From: an uncultured Megasphaera sp.
Lineage (GTDB): Bacteria; Bacillota; Negativicutes; Veillonellales; Megasphaeraceae
Length of the DNA stretch: 5,953 bases
NCBI GenBank assembly: GCA_937895695.1
Contig: CALBLM010000136.1
Location: 1-5,953 of the forward strand
Direction of reading: 5' to 3'
Shown here piece by piece: positions 1 to 5,953 of the stretch. Made by a program: the position numbers and the translations under genes. The stretch's first letter is position 1. The number at the start of each line of letters is the position of its first letter. Below the pieces are notes generated by a model, which worked only from the letters and a program-made list of their open reading frames with translations, did no database searches and had not been told where the DNA came from.

Positions 1-2125
1 TGTTATCGTACATCACCCGTATACTGATATCTTTAATAATAAATACCTTGTACCGATTGCCGAACGCTGTGGTGTAGATTTATTAATTGGCGGCCACTTG
101 CATTACTATATCAAAGCCACTTCCATTGACTGCCATAAAGGAGCAAAACTGATGTGCGTCTGCCAGGGCAGCACGCAGGAACCAGAAGCTTCATTGGAAA
201 AAATTCAAGAAGATAAACGATTGTTGAGTGATTTTCCGGAAGTAGCTGCCATTGGCCACAGCAATTACAGTATCTTAGAAGTCACGAAAGATACCTTGGA
301 ATACAAAACGTATGGATTTAGTGAAGATGGCGAAGATCGGCTTGTCGATACGATTCATATGAATCATGATGAACCGAAGCTAAGTGTAGACGAAGTATTA
401 CTTCGTCGTTTGGACAACAACGGTAACATTGAAATTAACTGCCGTGTCAAAAATATCGGCACCTGCCCGGCAATAGCTGTGTTGCAGCTCCAAGACAACC
501 GGACGATGCATGAAATCAGTTTGTTTGGAACAGAAGAAAACAATCATCTTGTGTTGTTGGAAGCTGGCGAAGAAGCTAAGGTAACGGCATTTTATAAAGC
601 TGCTTCTCAAGGCGAGCATGAAATTACGGTTCATGGTGAAATGCTGAAAATTACTGTATTTGAACCGGAACAACTGACTTTTTCTCATATGAAAATATTC
701 CCAGGTAAAGGCGATGGGTCCGACAGCTTGATTGCCAGCATTGTGGCTACGAATAACCTCGATAAAGAAATTTTTGTCACCGTACCGCTGTATATTGACC
801 AGCGTGTAGCTGAATCGAAAAATCTCTTTTTCCGAGGACATGAAAAGAAATCGATTGAATTTCGATACAAATTCCAGCAAGGCGGTAGCTACCAAGTTAG
901 TATTGCTGACCAGCTTCCCAAAGAAATTCAAATTGAAGGCGGCATTCGGATCGTTCCCCGTATTCATGACAAATCAGGAAATGGCCATTATGCGCTCTTG
1001 AGGGGAACGCCGAAAGTTATTGTGAATAAAGAACGTGCGGAAGTTCATTTCGAACATTACGGCGATTATATTGAAATTCCGGCAAGTACGGATTTCAACG
1101 TCGATAAAGGCTTTACTTCCATGGTATGGGCTCATGTAGACCGATTGGCAAAACCAAATGAAATGGGACATAATCCCTTGATGGTTCGCGGCAAATCCGT
1201 TGGCTGGGGTGCAACATATTTCTTGCGCATGGTCATTGAACGGGCTGGCGGGCTTAAATGGGGAACCTGCCACGACATTACTGAATATTCCTGGCAGGGC
1301 GGCCATGCCAATATTGGCGAATGGACGCACTACAGTATGGCATTTGATAAAAATCGTGGCGGCGATTCCTGGTGTGACGGTAAGAACGTTGCCCATGTAT
1401 CCGGCATTGCACCGGAATGCACATTCCGCCAATGGGACAGTGAACCGATTTTTGTAGGCTATTCCTATATTGGGCATATCATTCCGGAAATTGATCGCCC
1501 AAAATATTTTACCCATCTTCCCGGCAGCGTCAGCCAGGTTCGTTTTTATAAGACAGGCTTAACAGATAAAGAAAACGCACAGGTATATGCAGAGCCTCAT
1601 AAAAAAGGACCGAAATGCAGTGCCTTGGCTGCTTGGTATGATTTCCGTGATATTTTGACAGTAGGAACGCATACGACGGAATGGCGTCATCCGACGATTT
1701 TCGCACCGAAGTTCCTGACGGAAAAGAAATATTGGGAATTTAGACAGATGAAAGTTAAGACCGTACTGCCCCTGCAGGCAGGTTTGAAAGCGACTGTCGA
1801 AGTATCCGACGACGGCGCAACGGTCAAAGATTCACTGAAAGTCGTGCTGAAAGATGGTACAAACTATATCGACCTGACACCGCTAGCTGTGGCACAATAT
1901 GTTCGCATTGTGACAGAATTTGCGGCAGAAGTGAATGCTGAAGGTACGTATATTCCAGAACTCAAGGAGTATCAGATTACGGCATGCAATGAAACAGATT
2001 TTACGGAAATGTTCTGGTCTACTCGCAATGATTGGGAGAAAGGTACCTTTACGGGTGCTGTCGGTTTTGCTCCTGTCGACAGATTGCGGGAATATCCGGA
2101 ATACACAGATGTTATACACGGTTAG
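1..2125 (+). CDS. Calcineurin-like metallophosphoesterase with Ig/CARDB-like, LamG-like and discoidin-like C-terminal modules (5'-truncated)
   Basis: The frame is open from base 2 to a TAG at 2123-2125, giving 707 residues with the start outside the window. The first 34 residues carry the last two metal-binding motifs of the calcineurin-like phosphoesterase fold: HHP (bases 11-19) and GGHLH (bases 89-103). The Asp, GDxxD and GNH motifs must lie upstream. After the catalytic domain come two beta-rich modules (window residues about 124-222 and 223-313); the first has the CARDB-like pattern KNIGTCPA followed by LEAGEEAKV. A LamG/concanavalin-like domain follows (about 314-530, opening with DKSGNGHYALLRG), then a C-terminal module (about 545-670) resembling F5/8 type C, with AQYVRIV near its end. 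In known families such accessory modules bind glycans or surfaces, so an extracytoplasmic enzyme is likely, but its signal peptide cannot be seen. The substrate is unknown. The stop lies 34 nt before a phytase gene. The phosphoesterase call is firm; the accessory-domain names are from pattern only. Confidence 0.8.
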   Translation, partial: VIVHHPYTDIFNNKYLVPIAERCGVDLLIGGHLHYYIKATSIDCHKGAKLMCVCQGSTQEPEASLEKIQEDKRLLSDFPEVAAIGHSNYSILEVTKDTLEYKTYGFSEDGEDRLVDTIHMNHDEPKLSVDEVLLRRLDNNGNIEINCRVKNIGTCPAIAVLQLQDNRTMHEISLFGTEENNHLVLLEAGEEAKVTAFYKAASQGEHEITVHGEMLKITVFEPEQLTFSHMKIFPGKGDGSDSLIASIVATNNLDKEIFVTVPLYIDQRVAESKNLFFRGHEKKSIEFRYKFQQGGSYQVSIADQLPKEIQIEGGIRIVPRIHDKSGNGHYALLRGTPKVIVNKERAEVHFEHYGDYIEIPASTDFNVDKGFTSMVWAHVDRLAKPNEMGHNPLMVRGKSVGWGATYFLRMVIERAGGLKWGTCHDITEYSWQGGHANIGEWTHYSMAFDKNRGGDSWCDGKNVAHVSGIAPECTFRQWDSEPIFVGYSYIGHIIPEIDRPKYFTHLPGSVSQVRFYKTGLTDKENAQVYAEPHKKGPKCSALAAWYDFRDILTVGTHTTEWRHPTIFAPKFLTEKKYWEFRQMKVKTVLPLQAGLKATVEVSDDGATVKDSLKVVLKDGTNYIDLTPLAVAQYVRIVTEFAAEVNAEGTYIPELKEYQITACNETDFTEMFWSTRNDWEKGTFTGAVGFAPVDRLREYPEYTDVIHG

Positions 2126-2143
2126 TTTTAAAAATTTATATAA

Positions 2144-2149
2144 AAGGAG
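2144..2149 (+). promoter_or_regulatory. Ribosome binding site of the single-domain phytase
   Basis: AAGGAG lies 10 nt before the ATG at 2160. It fixes that start over the long in-frame extension upstream, which would run inside the preceding gene and has no secretion signal. An ATG at 2150 is closer to the site but is in another frame. Confidence 0.85.
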
Positions 2150-2159
2150 ATGCAGAAGT

Positions 2160-3110
2160 ATGTTAAATACGAAGTACAAATTAAAAACATCAGCCTTACT
2201 GGTAGGATTGATGCTCTGCTGCAGTGCTGTATTTGCAGCAGAACCGGCAGAAGGAGTGCAGTTCGTCAAATATGACCGTCCTGCCAACGTATCCACCATG
2301 CCGGCCAATTTCCGTACGGCCCAAAGCCAGTATAAAGAATCCAAAACGGGAGTATATCCGACCCGCGAAGGGCTCAATGAATTACAGATGTCCGGCAGCA
2401 GTTATTTCTCTAAAAACGAATTTAAAGAACTGCTGAAAAAAATTCCCAAAGAACGCGTTATTGTACTCGACCTTCGGAACGAATCCCATGGTTATATCAA
2501 TGATGATGGTGTTAGCTGGTACAGTCGCTACAAAACATACAATAAAGGTCTTAACGCCAGTCAAGTAAATAAACGCGAAAAAGCATTGCTTAAAGATGCC
2601 AAAGAAGCTGGCACGATTAACATCGCAACACAGGCTAAAGACAAATCCATCGCTTCTTTGACAGAAGTGAAAGTAGATTCGGTTATGACAGAACGCGAAT
2701 TTGTTGAATCCCTGGGCGTAAAATACTATCGGATTCCGATTATGGATTACAGCGCACCGACGCGTGCTAATATTGACCAGTTCGTAAAATTTTATAAATC
2801 CTTGCCGAAAGATGCTTGGATTCATGCACATTGTGAAGCTGGCGTAGGCAGAACGACGATTACCTTGCAGATGATTGATATGATTCACAACGCAACGAAA
2901 CTCAGCTATGACGAAATCATGACGCGTGAAGTATTGCTCGGCGGTCAGGACGTTCGCTTCTCTGCACAGACCACAAAAGATCCGTACAAAAAAGCCAACT
3001 ATCCAAAACGTGCCGAATTTACGAAACGGTTCTATGATTATGCAAAAGCACACCCCAATCTGGATATTACGTACAGCCAATGGTGTGAACAACAAGGATA
3101 TGCTGATTAA
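2160..3110 (+). CDS. Secreted PTP-like phytase (myo-inositol polyphosphate phosphatase), single catalytic domain
   Basis: This 316-residue protein starts with a Sec signal peptide: Lys-rich start, hydrophobic core at residues 11-25, likely cleavage near AVFA-A (residue 26 or 27). No acceptable lipobox is present although C20 and C21 follow the core. The catalytic P-loop is HCEAGVGRT, with nucleophile C225 and phosphate-binding R231; this CX5R form is typical of the PhyA-type phytases of Selenomonas. D196 in MDYSAP sits 29 residues before C225, the spacing I recall for the general acid of the S. ruminantium enzyme. Family motif DLRNESHGYIN is at 104-114. Known family members remove phosphates from phytate one at a time through a cysteinyl-phosphate intermediate. 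Oddities: the segment after VSWY lacks the usual D-W-[GA]-N element (here K-T-Y-N, 125-128), and the His that normally follows the general acid is Tyr197. It lies between the metallophosphoesterase and the porin, probably in one operon. An inositol phosphatase role is likely; exact substrate is uncertain. Confidence 0.9.
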   Translation: MLNTKYKLKTSALLVGLMLCCSAVFAAEPAEGVQFVKYDRPANVSTMPANFRTAQSQYKESKTGVYPTREGLNELQMSGSSYFSKNEFKELLKKIPKERVIVLDLRNESHGYINDDGVSWYSRYKTYNKGLNASQVNKREKALLKDAKEAGTINIATQAKDKSIASLTEVKVDSVMTEREFVESLGVKYYRIPIMDYSAPTRANIDQFVKFYKSLPKDAWIHAHCEAGVGRTTITLQMIDMIHNATKLSYDEIMTREVLLGGQDVRFSAQTTKDPYKKANYPKRAEFTKRFYDYAKAHPNLDITYSQWCEQQGYAD

Positions 3111-3131
3111 GGCGTAATCATTTATATACAA

Positions 3132-3137
3132 AGGGAG
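3132..3137 (+). promoter_or_regulatory. Ribosome binding site of the porin gene
   Basis: AGGGAG lies 10 nt before the first of two adjacent ATG codons (3148 and 3151). The spacing matches that of both phytase genes when the first ATG is used, so 3148 is preferred. The choice changes the protein by one residue only. Confidence 0.75.
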
Positions 3138-3147
3138 AGATTTTATT

Positions 3148-4437
3148 ATGATGCAAAGTAAAAGAAAGATGCTGACGTGCATGTTAGCGACAGGCATGGC
3201 CTTTGGCGTGACTGTCGGTATGGCACCGACTGCATTTGCCGCAGAGACTTCTGCTGAAGTACGGACGCAGGCGTTGGAGGCGGAAATCGTCGAATTGACA
3301 GAACGATTGAATGCCATGGAAAGCGAGCTCCATTACTTACAGAAGACGAGTGACAAACAAGCGAAAGATATTAAGAAAGTTAAAAAAGCTGAAAAAGATC
3401 AGCTCAAATGGAGCGGATCTATCAAGACCGGTTACTGGAGTGATTCGACTGGGACAGAAAAAGTAAAAGGCGAAGCAAAAATTAATGCGACAAAACAGCT
3501 TAAAGATGGCTTTGGCGTAAAAGTCGGCGTTAAGTATAAAGCTACGTCCTACGAACCAAGCGATGTAACTAAATATGGCTCTACATCTGCCAAATATAAA
3601 GAAGCATATGAAAAAAATAAAATTCAGCTGACCTATGCTGAAATTACCAAAAAATTCGGAGCTAAAGATGCCGGTTTGATTGAAGCAGGTATTCAGGGTG
3701 CCGATCTTGGTGAAGGTCTCTACTTGTCTAAGAGCTCCATCAAAGGTTTCAGCACATCTTATAAATTCACTGATAAAGACTATGCCAAAGTCTTCTACGG
3801 CCGCGATTCTCAGGAATATTTATGTGATAATACGTGTGAAGACCAATTCCACGATAGAGCTCGTGTCTTGTGGTTTGCCGATTATCGCCATAACTTTACA
3901 AAAGATGCCTATGCCGGTGTCTATGTATCCCATCAGCAGCCGGAAGAATATGTTGGTATTTATGGCAAAACTCCCATTGTTGGTAAATTCTGGGTCAGCG
4001 GCGAATATATCCATAATAGCAATACCGATAAACCATCCGCTGATTGGGTAAATGGTGCTGGTGATGTGTTTGGAGATATTAATTATGGATATGCATATCG
4101 TGGCGCTAATGCATCGACCGATGGCTATATGATTGGTCTCCATTATGGTCATGCCAAGAAGAAAGGTACTTGGGAAACGGCTGTTAAATATTTCAATGTC
4201 GATCAGAACTTATTTATGAATGATAACTACAGCGGTTACAAAGACTATATTGACGAAATGGGCTTTAAAGGCTTTGGTTGGGAAACCGATTACGCTGTCA
4301 GTGATAATTCGAAGATTTCTATTTTGCGCTACTGGGGTTCTACCACGCCGGATGATAGAAATGTTAATAGTGATGGCAAAGCACTCAAAAAGGCCACAAA
4401 GAATTCCTTCTATCTCAAATTTGTTACGAAATTCTAA
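3148..4437 (+). CDS. Outer-membrane porin-like beta-barrel with N-terminal coiled coil
   Basis: This 429-residue protein has a Sec signal peptide (basic start SKRK, hydrophobic stretch to residue 26, likely cleavage at TAFA-A after residue 31). The mature protein opens with a coiled coil: L43, I47, L50, L54, M57, L61 and L64 form a perfect 3-4 heptad series, followed by a Lys-rich linker to about residue 85. From W88 onward short alternating aromatic/polar strands (KWSGSIKTGYW, VKVGVKYKA, AKVFYGRD, DAYAGVYVSHQ, FYLKFVTKF) indicate a beta-barrel. It ends in Phe429, the terminal aromatic used for outer-membrane barrel assembly. No S-layer homology domain is seen, unlike the OmpM porins of Negativicutes. 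C226 and C230 could form a small loop disulfide. The gene sits between two phytase genes, 37 nt after the first, which suggests passage of inositol phosphates, phosphate or another product; this is inference. An LbtU-like or general porin assignment is possible and not resolved. Confidence 0.8.
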   Translation: MMQSKRKMLTCMLATGMAFGVTVGMAPTAFAAETSAEVRTQALEAEIVELTERLNAMESELHYLQKTSDKQAKDIKKVKKAEKDQLKWSGSIKTGYWSDSTGTEKVKGEAKINATKQLKDGFGVKVGVKYKATSYEPSDVTKYGSTSAKYKEAYEKNKIQLTYAEITKKFGAKDAGLIEAGIQGADLGEGLYLSKSSIKGFSTSYKFTDKDYAKVFYGRDSQEYLCDNTCEDQFHDRARVLWFADYRHNFTKDAYAGVYVSHQQPEEYVGIYGKTPIVGKFWVSGEYIHNSNTDKPSADWVNGAGDVFGDINYGYAYRGANASTDGYMIGLHYGHAKKKGTWETAVKYFNVDQNLFMNDNYSGYKDYIDEMGFKGFGWETDYAVSDNSKISILRYWGSTTPDDRNVNSDGKALKKATKNSFYLKFVTKF

Positions 4438-4445
4438 GGTCTTTT

Positions 4446-4498
4446 TACAGGCTGTGAGGATTTGTGCTTGACAAGAAAGTGTAAACCCTCATACTGTA
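4446..4498 (+). repeat. Imperfect inverted repeat (possible hairpin) after the porin gene
   Basis: The arms are TACAGGCTGTGAGGATTT (4446-4463) and AAACCCTCATACTGTA (4483-4498). They can pair with a GC bulge (4451-4452), one G-T wobble and one A-C mismatch, giving 15 pairs around a 19-nt loop. No T-run follows the second arm, so it does not look like a classical intrinsic terminator. In an RNA reading through from the porin gene it could form a 3'-end-stabilising or attenuating structure; in DNA it could be an operator. The structure is seen by hand pairing only. Confidence 0.5.
4468..4495 (+). promoter_or_regulatory. Candidate sigma-70-type promoter for the tandem phytase
   Basis: TTGACA (4468-4473) is a perfect -35 hexamer. 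With a 16-nt spacer it is followed by CATACT (4490-4495), matching four of six -10 positions. A second, better -10-like hexamer TATAGT (4505-4510) lies too far away to use this -35. Transcription from the first pair would begin near 4502 and leave a leader of about 38 nt. The -35 falls in the loop and the -10 in the second arm of the inverted repeat. A short palindrome, GTGTA-N13-TACAC (4479-4501), brackets the -10 and could be a repressor site. Confidence 0.45.
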
Positions 4499-4523
4499 CA
4501 CGTATATAGTATCATGTATATAA

Positions 4524-4529
4524 AAGGAG
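4524..4529 (+). promoter_or_regulatory. Ribosome binding site of the tandem phytase
   Basis: AAGGAG lies 10 nt before the ATG at 4540. The 13-nt context TATATAAAAGGAG (4517-4529) is identical to that before the single-domain phytase (2137-2149). The site fixes the start that yields a proper signal peptide. Confidence 0.85.
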
Positions 4530-4539
4530 TGACGTACCC

Positions 4540-5953
4540 ATGATAGGCAAGAAAACTTTAACGGCTATGGTCTTGGCTGGTTTAATGGCTGTACAATTTA
4601 CGGCTGTTATTTCCGCAAAAGACATAGCTACGACATCACAGCCAGCTGTCGTTACAGCTCAGAATGTCAAAGCAGAACCACAGGAAGTTAAAAATGCACC
4701 GAAATTGGCTCTTAAAATCGACCGTGTCGATAAAGACCAACTGCCGCGTAACTTCCGCACGACGAATGATACATTTAAAGGATTGACCAAGGACGGTATT
4801 CTTCCGTCTCGTGAAGGCATGTCTACGACACGTGCTTCAGCAAGTAGTATTTTCTCGGAAAAAGAATTTGAAAAAGTATTAAAGACCGTTCCGGTTAAAG
4901 CCGATAAATTTTACGATATTGATTTGCGAGCTGAATCGCACGGGTATATCAATGGGACCGCAGTCAGCTGGTTTGCCGATCACGATTGGGGGAATGATGG
5001 CCGCACGCCGTACATCGTCAAACACGTGGAAACGGATCAGCTCAATAGCGTAAAGAAAAAAGGCGTCGTAGAAATATATCAATTTAATGATAAAACCAAT
5101 AAATTGATGACGCCTATTGAAATGAAAGTAGATAGTGTTCGCAACGAAGAACAAATGGTAAAAGAACACGGTGCCAATTATTACCGCATCGTCATTGATG
5201 ACCATTTCCGTCCGAGCGATAAAAATATGGATGATTTCATCGCCTTTTACAAAACCTTGCCGAAAGATGCATGGCTCCATTTCCACTGCTATGCCGGTAT
5301 GGGCCGTACGACTATTATGATGGTTGCCTACGATATCATGAAAAATGCGTCGAAAGTAAGTTTTGATGATATCATCAAGCGTCAGGCCTTAATCGGTATC
5401 GTAGACCTTAGCGACATCAAAGACAGCAAGAAAAACTGGGGTCGTAAATTGTACATCGACCGCTACCAGTTCACGAAACAGTTCTATGATTACTGCAAAG
5501 CCCATCCGAATTTTGACATTACGTACAGTGAATGGACCAAGCAGCATGGATATGAAAGTTATGAACCGAACTACGAAGGCTATGTATGGCGTATTGACAC
5601 GACGGATAAGAACCAGTTGCCGCGCAACTTCCGTACGAGTCTTTCTAAATTCGGTGAAGTGGACAAAAAATATGTTGGCCAGTTAGATCCGGCGTATGTT
5701 CCAACCCGTAAAGGCATGGATACACTGAACATTTCCGGTTCCGGTCAGTGCTCGGCTGGTGAATTCAAAGCAGTTGTAGCAGAACTTAAGAAATATGTCA
5801 AAGGACCGATTTATGATTTTGACCTTCGTCAGGAATCGCACGGCTATTTCAATGGCAATGCAGTTAGCTGGTATGGTATGCGCGACTGGGGTAACCTTGG
5901 CAAATCTCACGATGCTGTGATTACAGATGAAACAAATCGCATCAAATCATCTC
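4540..5953 (+). CDS. Secreted tandem-domain PTP-like phytase (3'-truncated)
   Basis: The frame is open from ATG 4540 to the window end (471 codons, no stop). A signal peptide (MIGKK start, hydrophobic to I24, likely cleavage at VISA-K after residue 26) is followed by a linker of about 30 residues rich in A, T, Q, V and P. Domain 1 (about 58-345) is a complete PTP-like phytase domain: DLRAESHGYIN at 128-138, DW at 149-150, probable general acid D221 in DDHFRP, P-loop HCYAGMGRT with C250 and R256. The 29-residue acid-to-Cys spacing equals that of the neighbouring phytase. Domain 2 restarts at about 348 with QLPRNFRT (359-366), a copy of residues 67-74, and has DLRQESHGYFN (428-438) and DWGNLGK (449-455) before the window stops; its P-loop is not visible. 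The Mitsuokella multacida PhyA is a characterised tandem enzyme whose two domains prefer different inositol phosphates. A similar division of labour is likely here, since domain 1 has Tyr where classic phytases have Glu after the catalytic Cys. Confidence 0.9.
   Translation, partial: MIGKKTLTAMVLAGLMAVQFTAVISAKDIATTSQPAVVTAQNVKAEPQEVKNAPKLALKIDRVDKDQLPRNFRTTNDTFKGLTKDGILPSREGMSTTRASASSIFSEKEFEKVLKTVPVKADKFYDIDLRAESHGYINGTAVSWFADHDWGNDGRTPYIVKHVETDQLNSVKKKGVVEIYQFNDKTNKLMTPIEMKVDSVRNEEQMVKEHGANYYRIVIDDHFRPSDKNMDDFIAFYKTLPKDAWLHFHCYAGMGRTTIMMVAYDIMKNASKVSFDDIIKRQALIGIVDLSDIKDSKKNWGRKLYIDRYQFTKQFYDYCKAHPNFDITYSEWTKQHGYESYEPNYEGYVWRIDTTDKNQLPRNFRTSLSKFGEVDKKYVGQLDPAYVPTRKGMDTLNISGSGQCSAGEFKAVVAELKKYVKGPIYDFDLRQESHGYFNGNAVSWYGMRDWGNLGKSHDAVITDETNRIKSS
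4714..5953 (+). repeat. Tandem duplication of the PTP-like phytase domain
   Basis: Residues from 59 and from 351 of the tandem phytase align as two copies. KIDRVDKDQLPRNFRT matches RIDTTDKNQLPRNFRT, followed by PSREGM versus PTRKGM and by DLRxESHGYxNGxAVSW in both. The offset is 292 residues at the start and 300 at the ESHGY motif, reflecting small insertions in copy 2. The second copy is incomplete because of the window edge. The copies are clearly diverged, so this is an old duplication rather than a recent one. Confidence 0.85.

Larger units (their letters stand above)
4438..4539 (+). other. Intergenic region with hairpin, candidate promoter and ribosome binding site
   Basis: This 102-nt gap is the longest in the window and separates the porin from the tandem phytase. 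It contains an imperfect inverted repeat, a perfect -35 hexamer and a strong ribosome binding site, listed separately. No small open reading frame with its own ribosome binding site is apparent. Confidence 0.7.

Noticed and set aside
98..100. TTG at 98 as the start of the metallophosphoesterase
   Set aside because: It encodes the Leu inside the GGHLH metal-binding motif, and the open frame continues upstream to the window edge with HHP in place.
398..1516. Minus-strand open frames across the metallophosphoesterase gene
   Set aside because: They are antisense to a well-supported modular protein, with no recognisable motifs.
1935..2159. In-frame upstream extension of the single-domain phytase to an ATG at 1935
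   Set aside because: It would overlap the preceding gene by about 190 nt, add a Cys/Arg-rich segment with no family similarity and bury the clear signal peptide. The ribosome binding site at 2144-2149 supports 2160.
2187..2235. Lipoprotein signal in the single-domain phytase (C20, C21 after the hydrophobic core)
   Set aside because: The residues before the cysteines are L-M-L and M-L-C, without the small residue required at -1. AVFA-A downstream fits signal peptidase I better.
2382..3317. 311-codon open frame on the minus strand
   Set aside because: It lies antisense to the phytase gene and the porin start, its translation shows no recognisable domain, and it is explained by the codon bias of the + strand gene.
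4444..4473. Pho box (phosphate-starvation operator) from TTTACA at 4444 and TTGACA at 4468
   Set aside because: Only two loosely fitting hexamers are present, 24 nt apart and with no matching unit between them. This is too weak to claim PhoP/PhoB control.
4446..4510. Intrinsic terminator after the porin
   Set aside because: The inverted repeat is followed by ACACGTATAT rather than a T-run on the + strand, and the minus-strand reading also lacks a T-run.

Overview
The window looks like a chromosomal piece from an anaerobic, outer-membrane-bearing Firmicute (class Negativicutes; Selenomonas/Mitsuokella/Megasphaera/Dialister-like). Three things point there. Strong AAGGAG-type ribosome binding sites and moderate base composition suit Firmicutes. 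One gene encodes an outer-membrane beta-barrel ending in Phe, which needs a diderm cell. Two genes encode protein-tyrosine-phosphatase-like (PTP-like) phytases of the PhyA type, best known from Selenomonas ruminantium and Mitsuokella multacida. The genus cannot be fixed from the sequence alone.

Layout, all on the + strand: (1) 1-2125, the 3' part of a large calcineurin-like metallophosphoesterase fused to two Ig/CARDB-like modules, a LamG-like domain and a discoidin-like C-terminal module. (2) 2160-3110, a secreted single-domain PTP-like phytase with the signature HCEAGVGRT. (3) 3148-4437, an outer-membrane porin-like barrel with an N-terminal coiled coil. (4) 4540 to the window end, a secreted PTP-like phytase with two tandem catalytic domains; the first is complete (HCYAGMGRT) and the second is cut by the window edge before its active site. 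Gaps between genes 1-2 and 2-3 are 34 and 37 nt, so genes 1-3 probably share a transcript. The 102-nt gap before gene 4 holds a candidate promoter embedded in an imperfect inverted repeat.

Inferred working model: phytate or other inositol phosphates (or their products) cross the outer membrane through the porin. The single and tandem phytases, both with Sec signal peptides, remove phosphates step by step in the periplasm or outside the cell. The upstream metallophosphoesterase may act on another phosphoester or on end products. The co-location is directly visible; the coordinated function is inference. No RNA genes, mobile elements, CRISPR arrays or convincing intrinsic terminators were seen.
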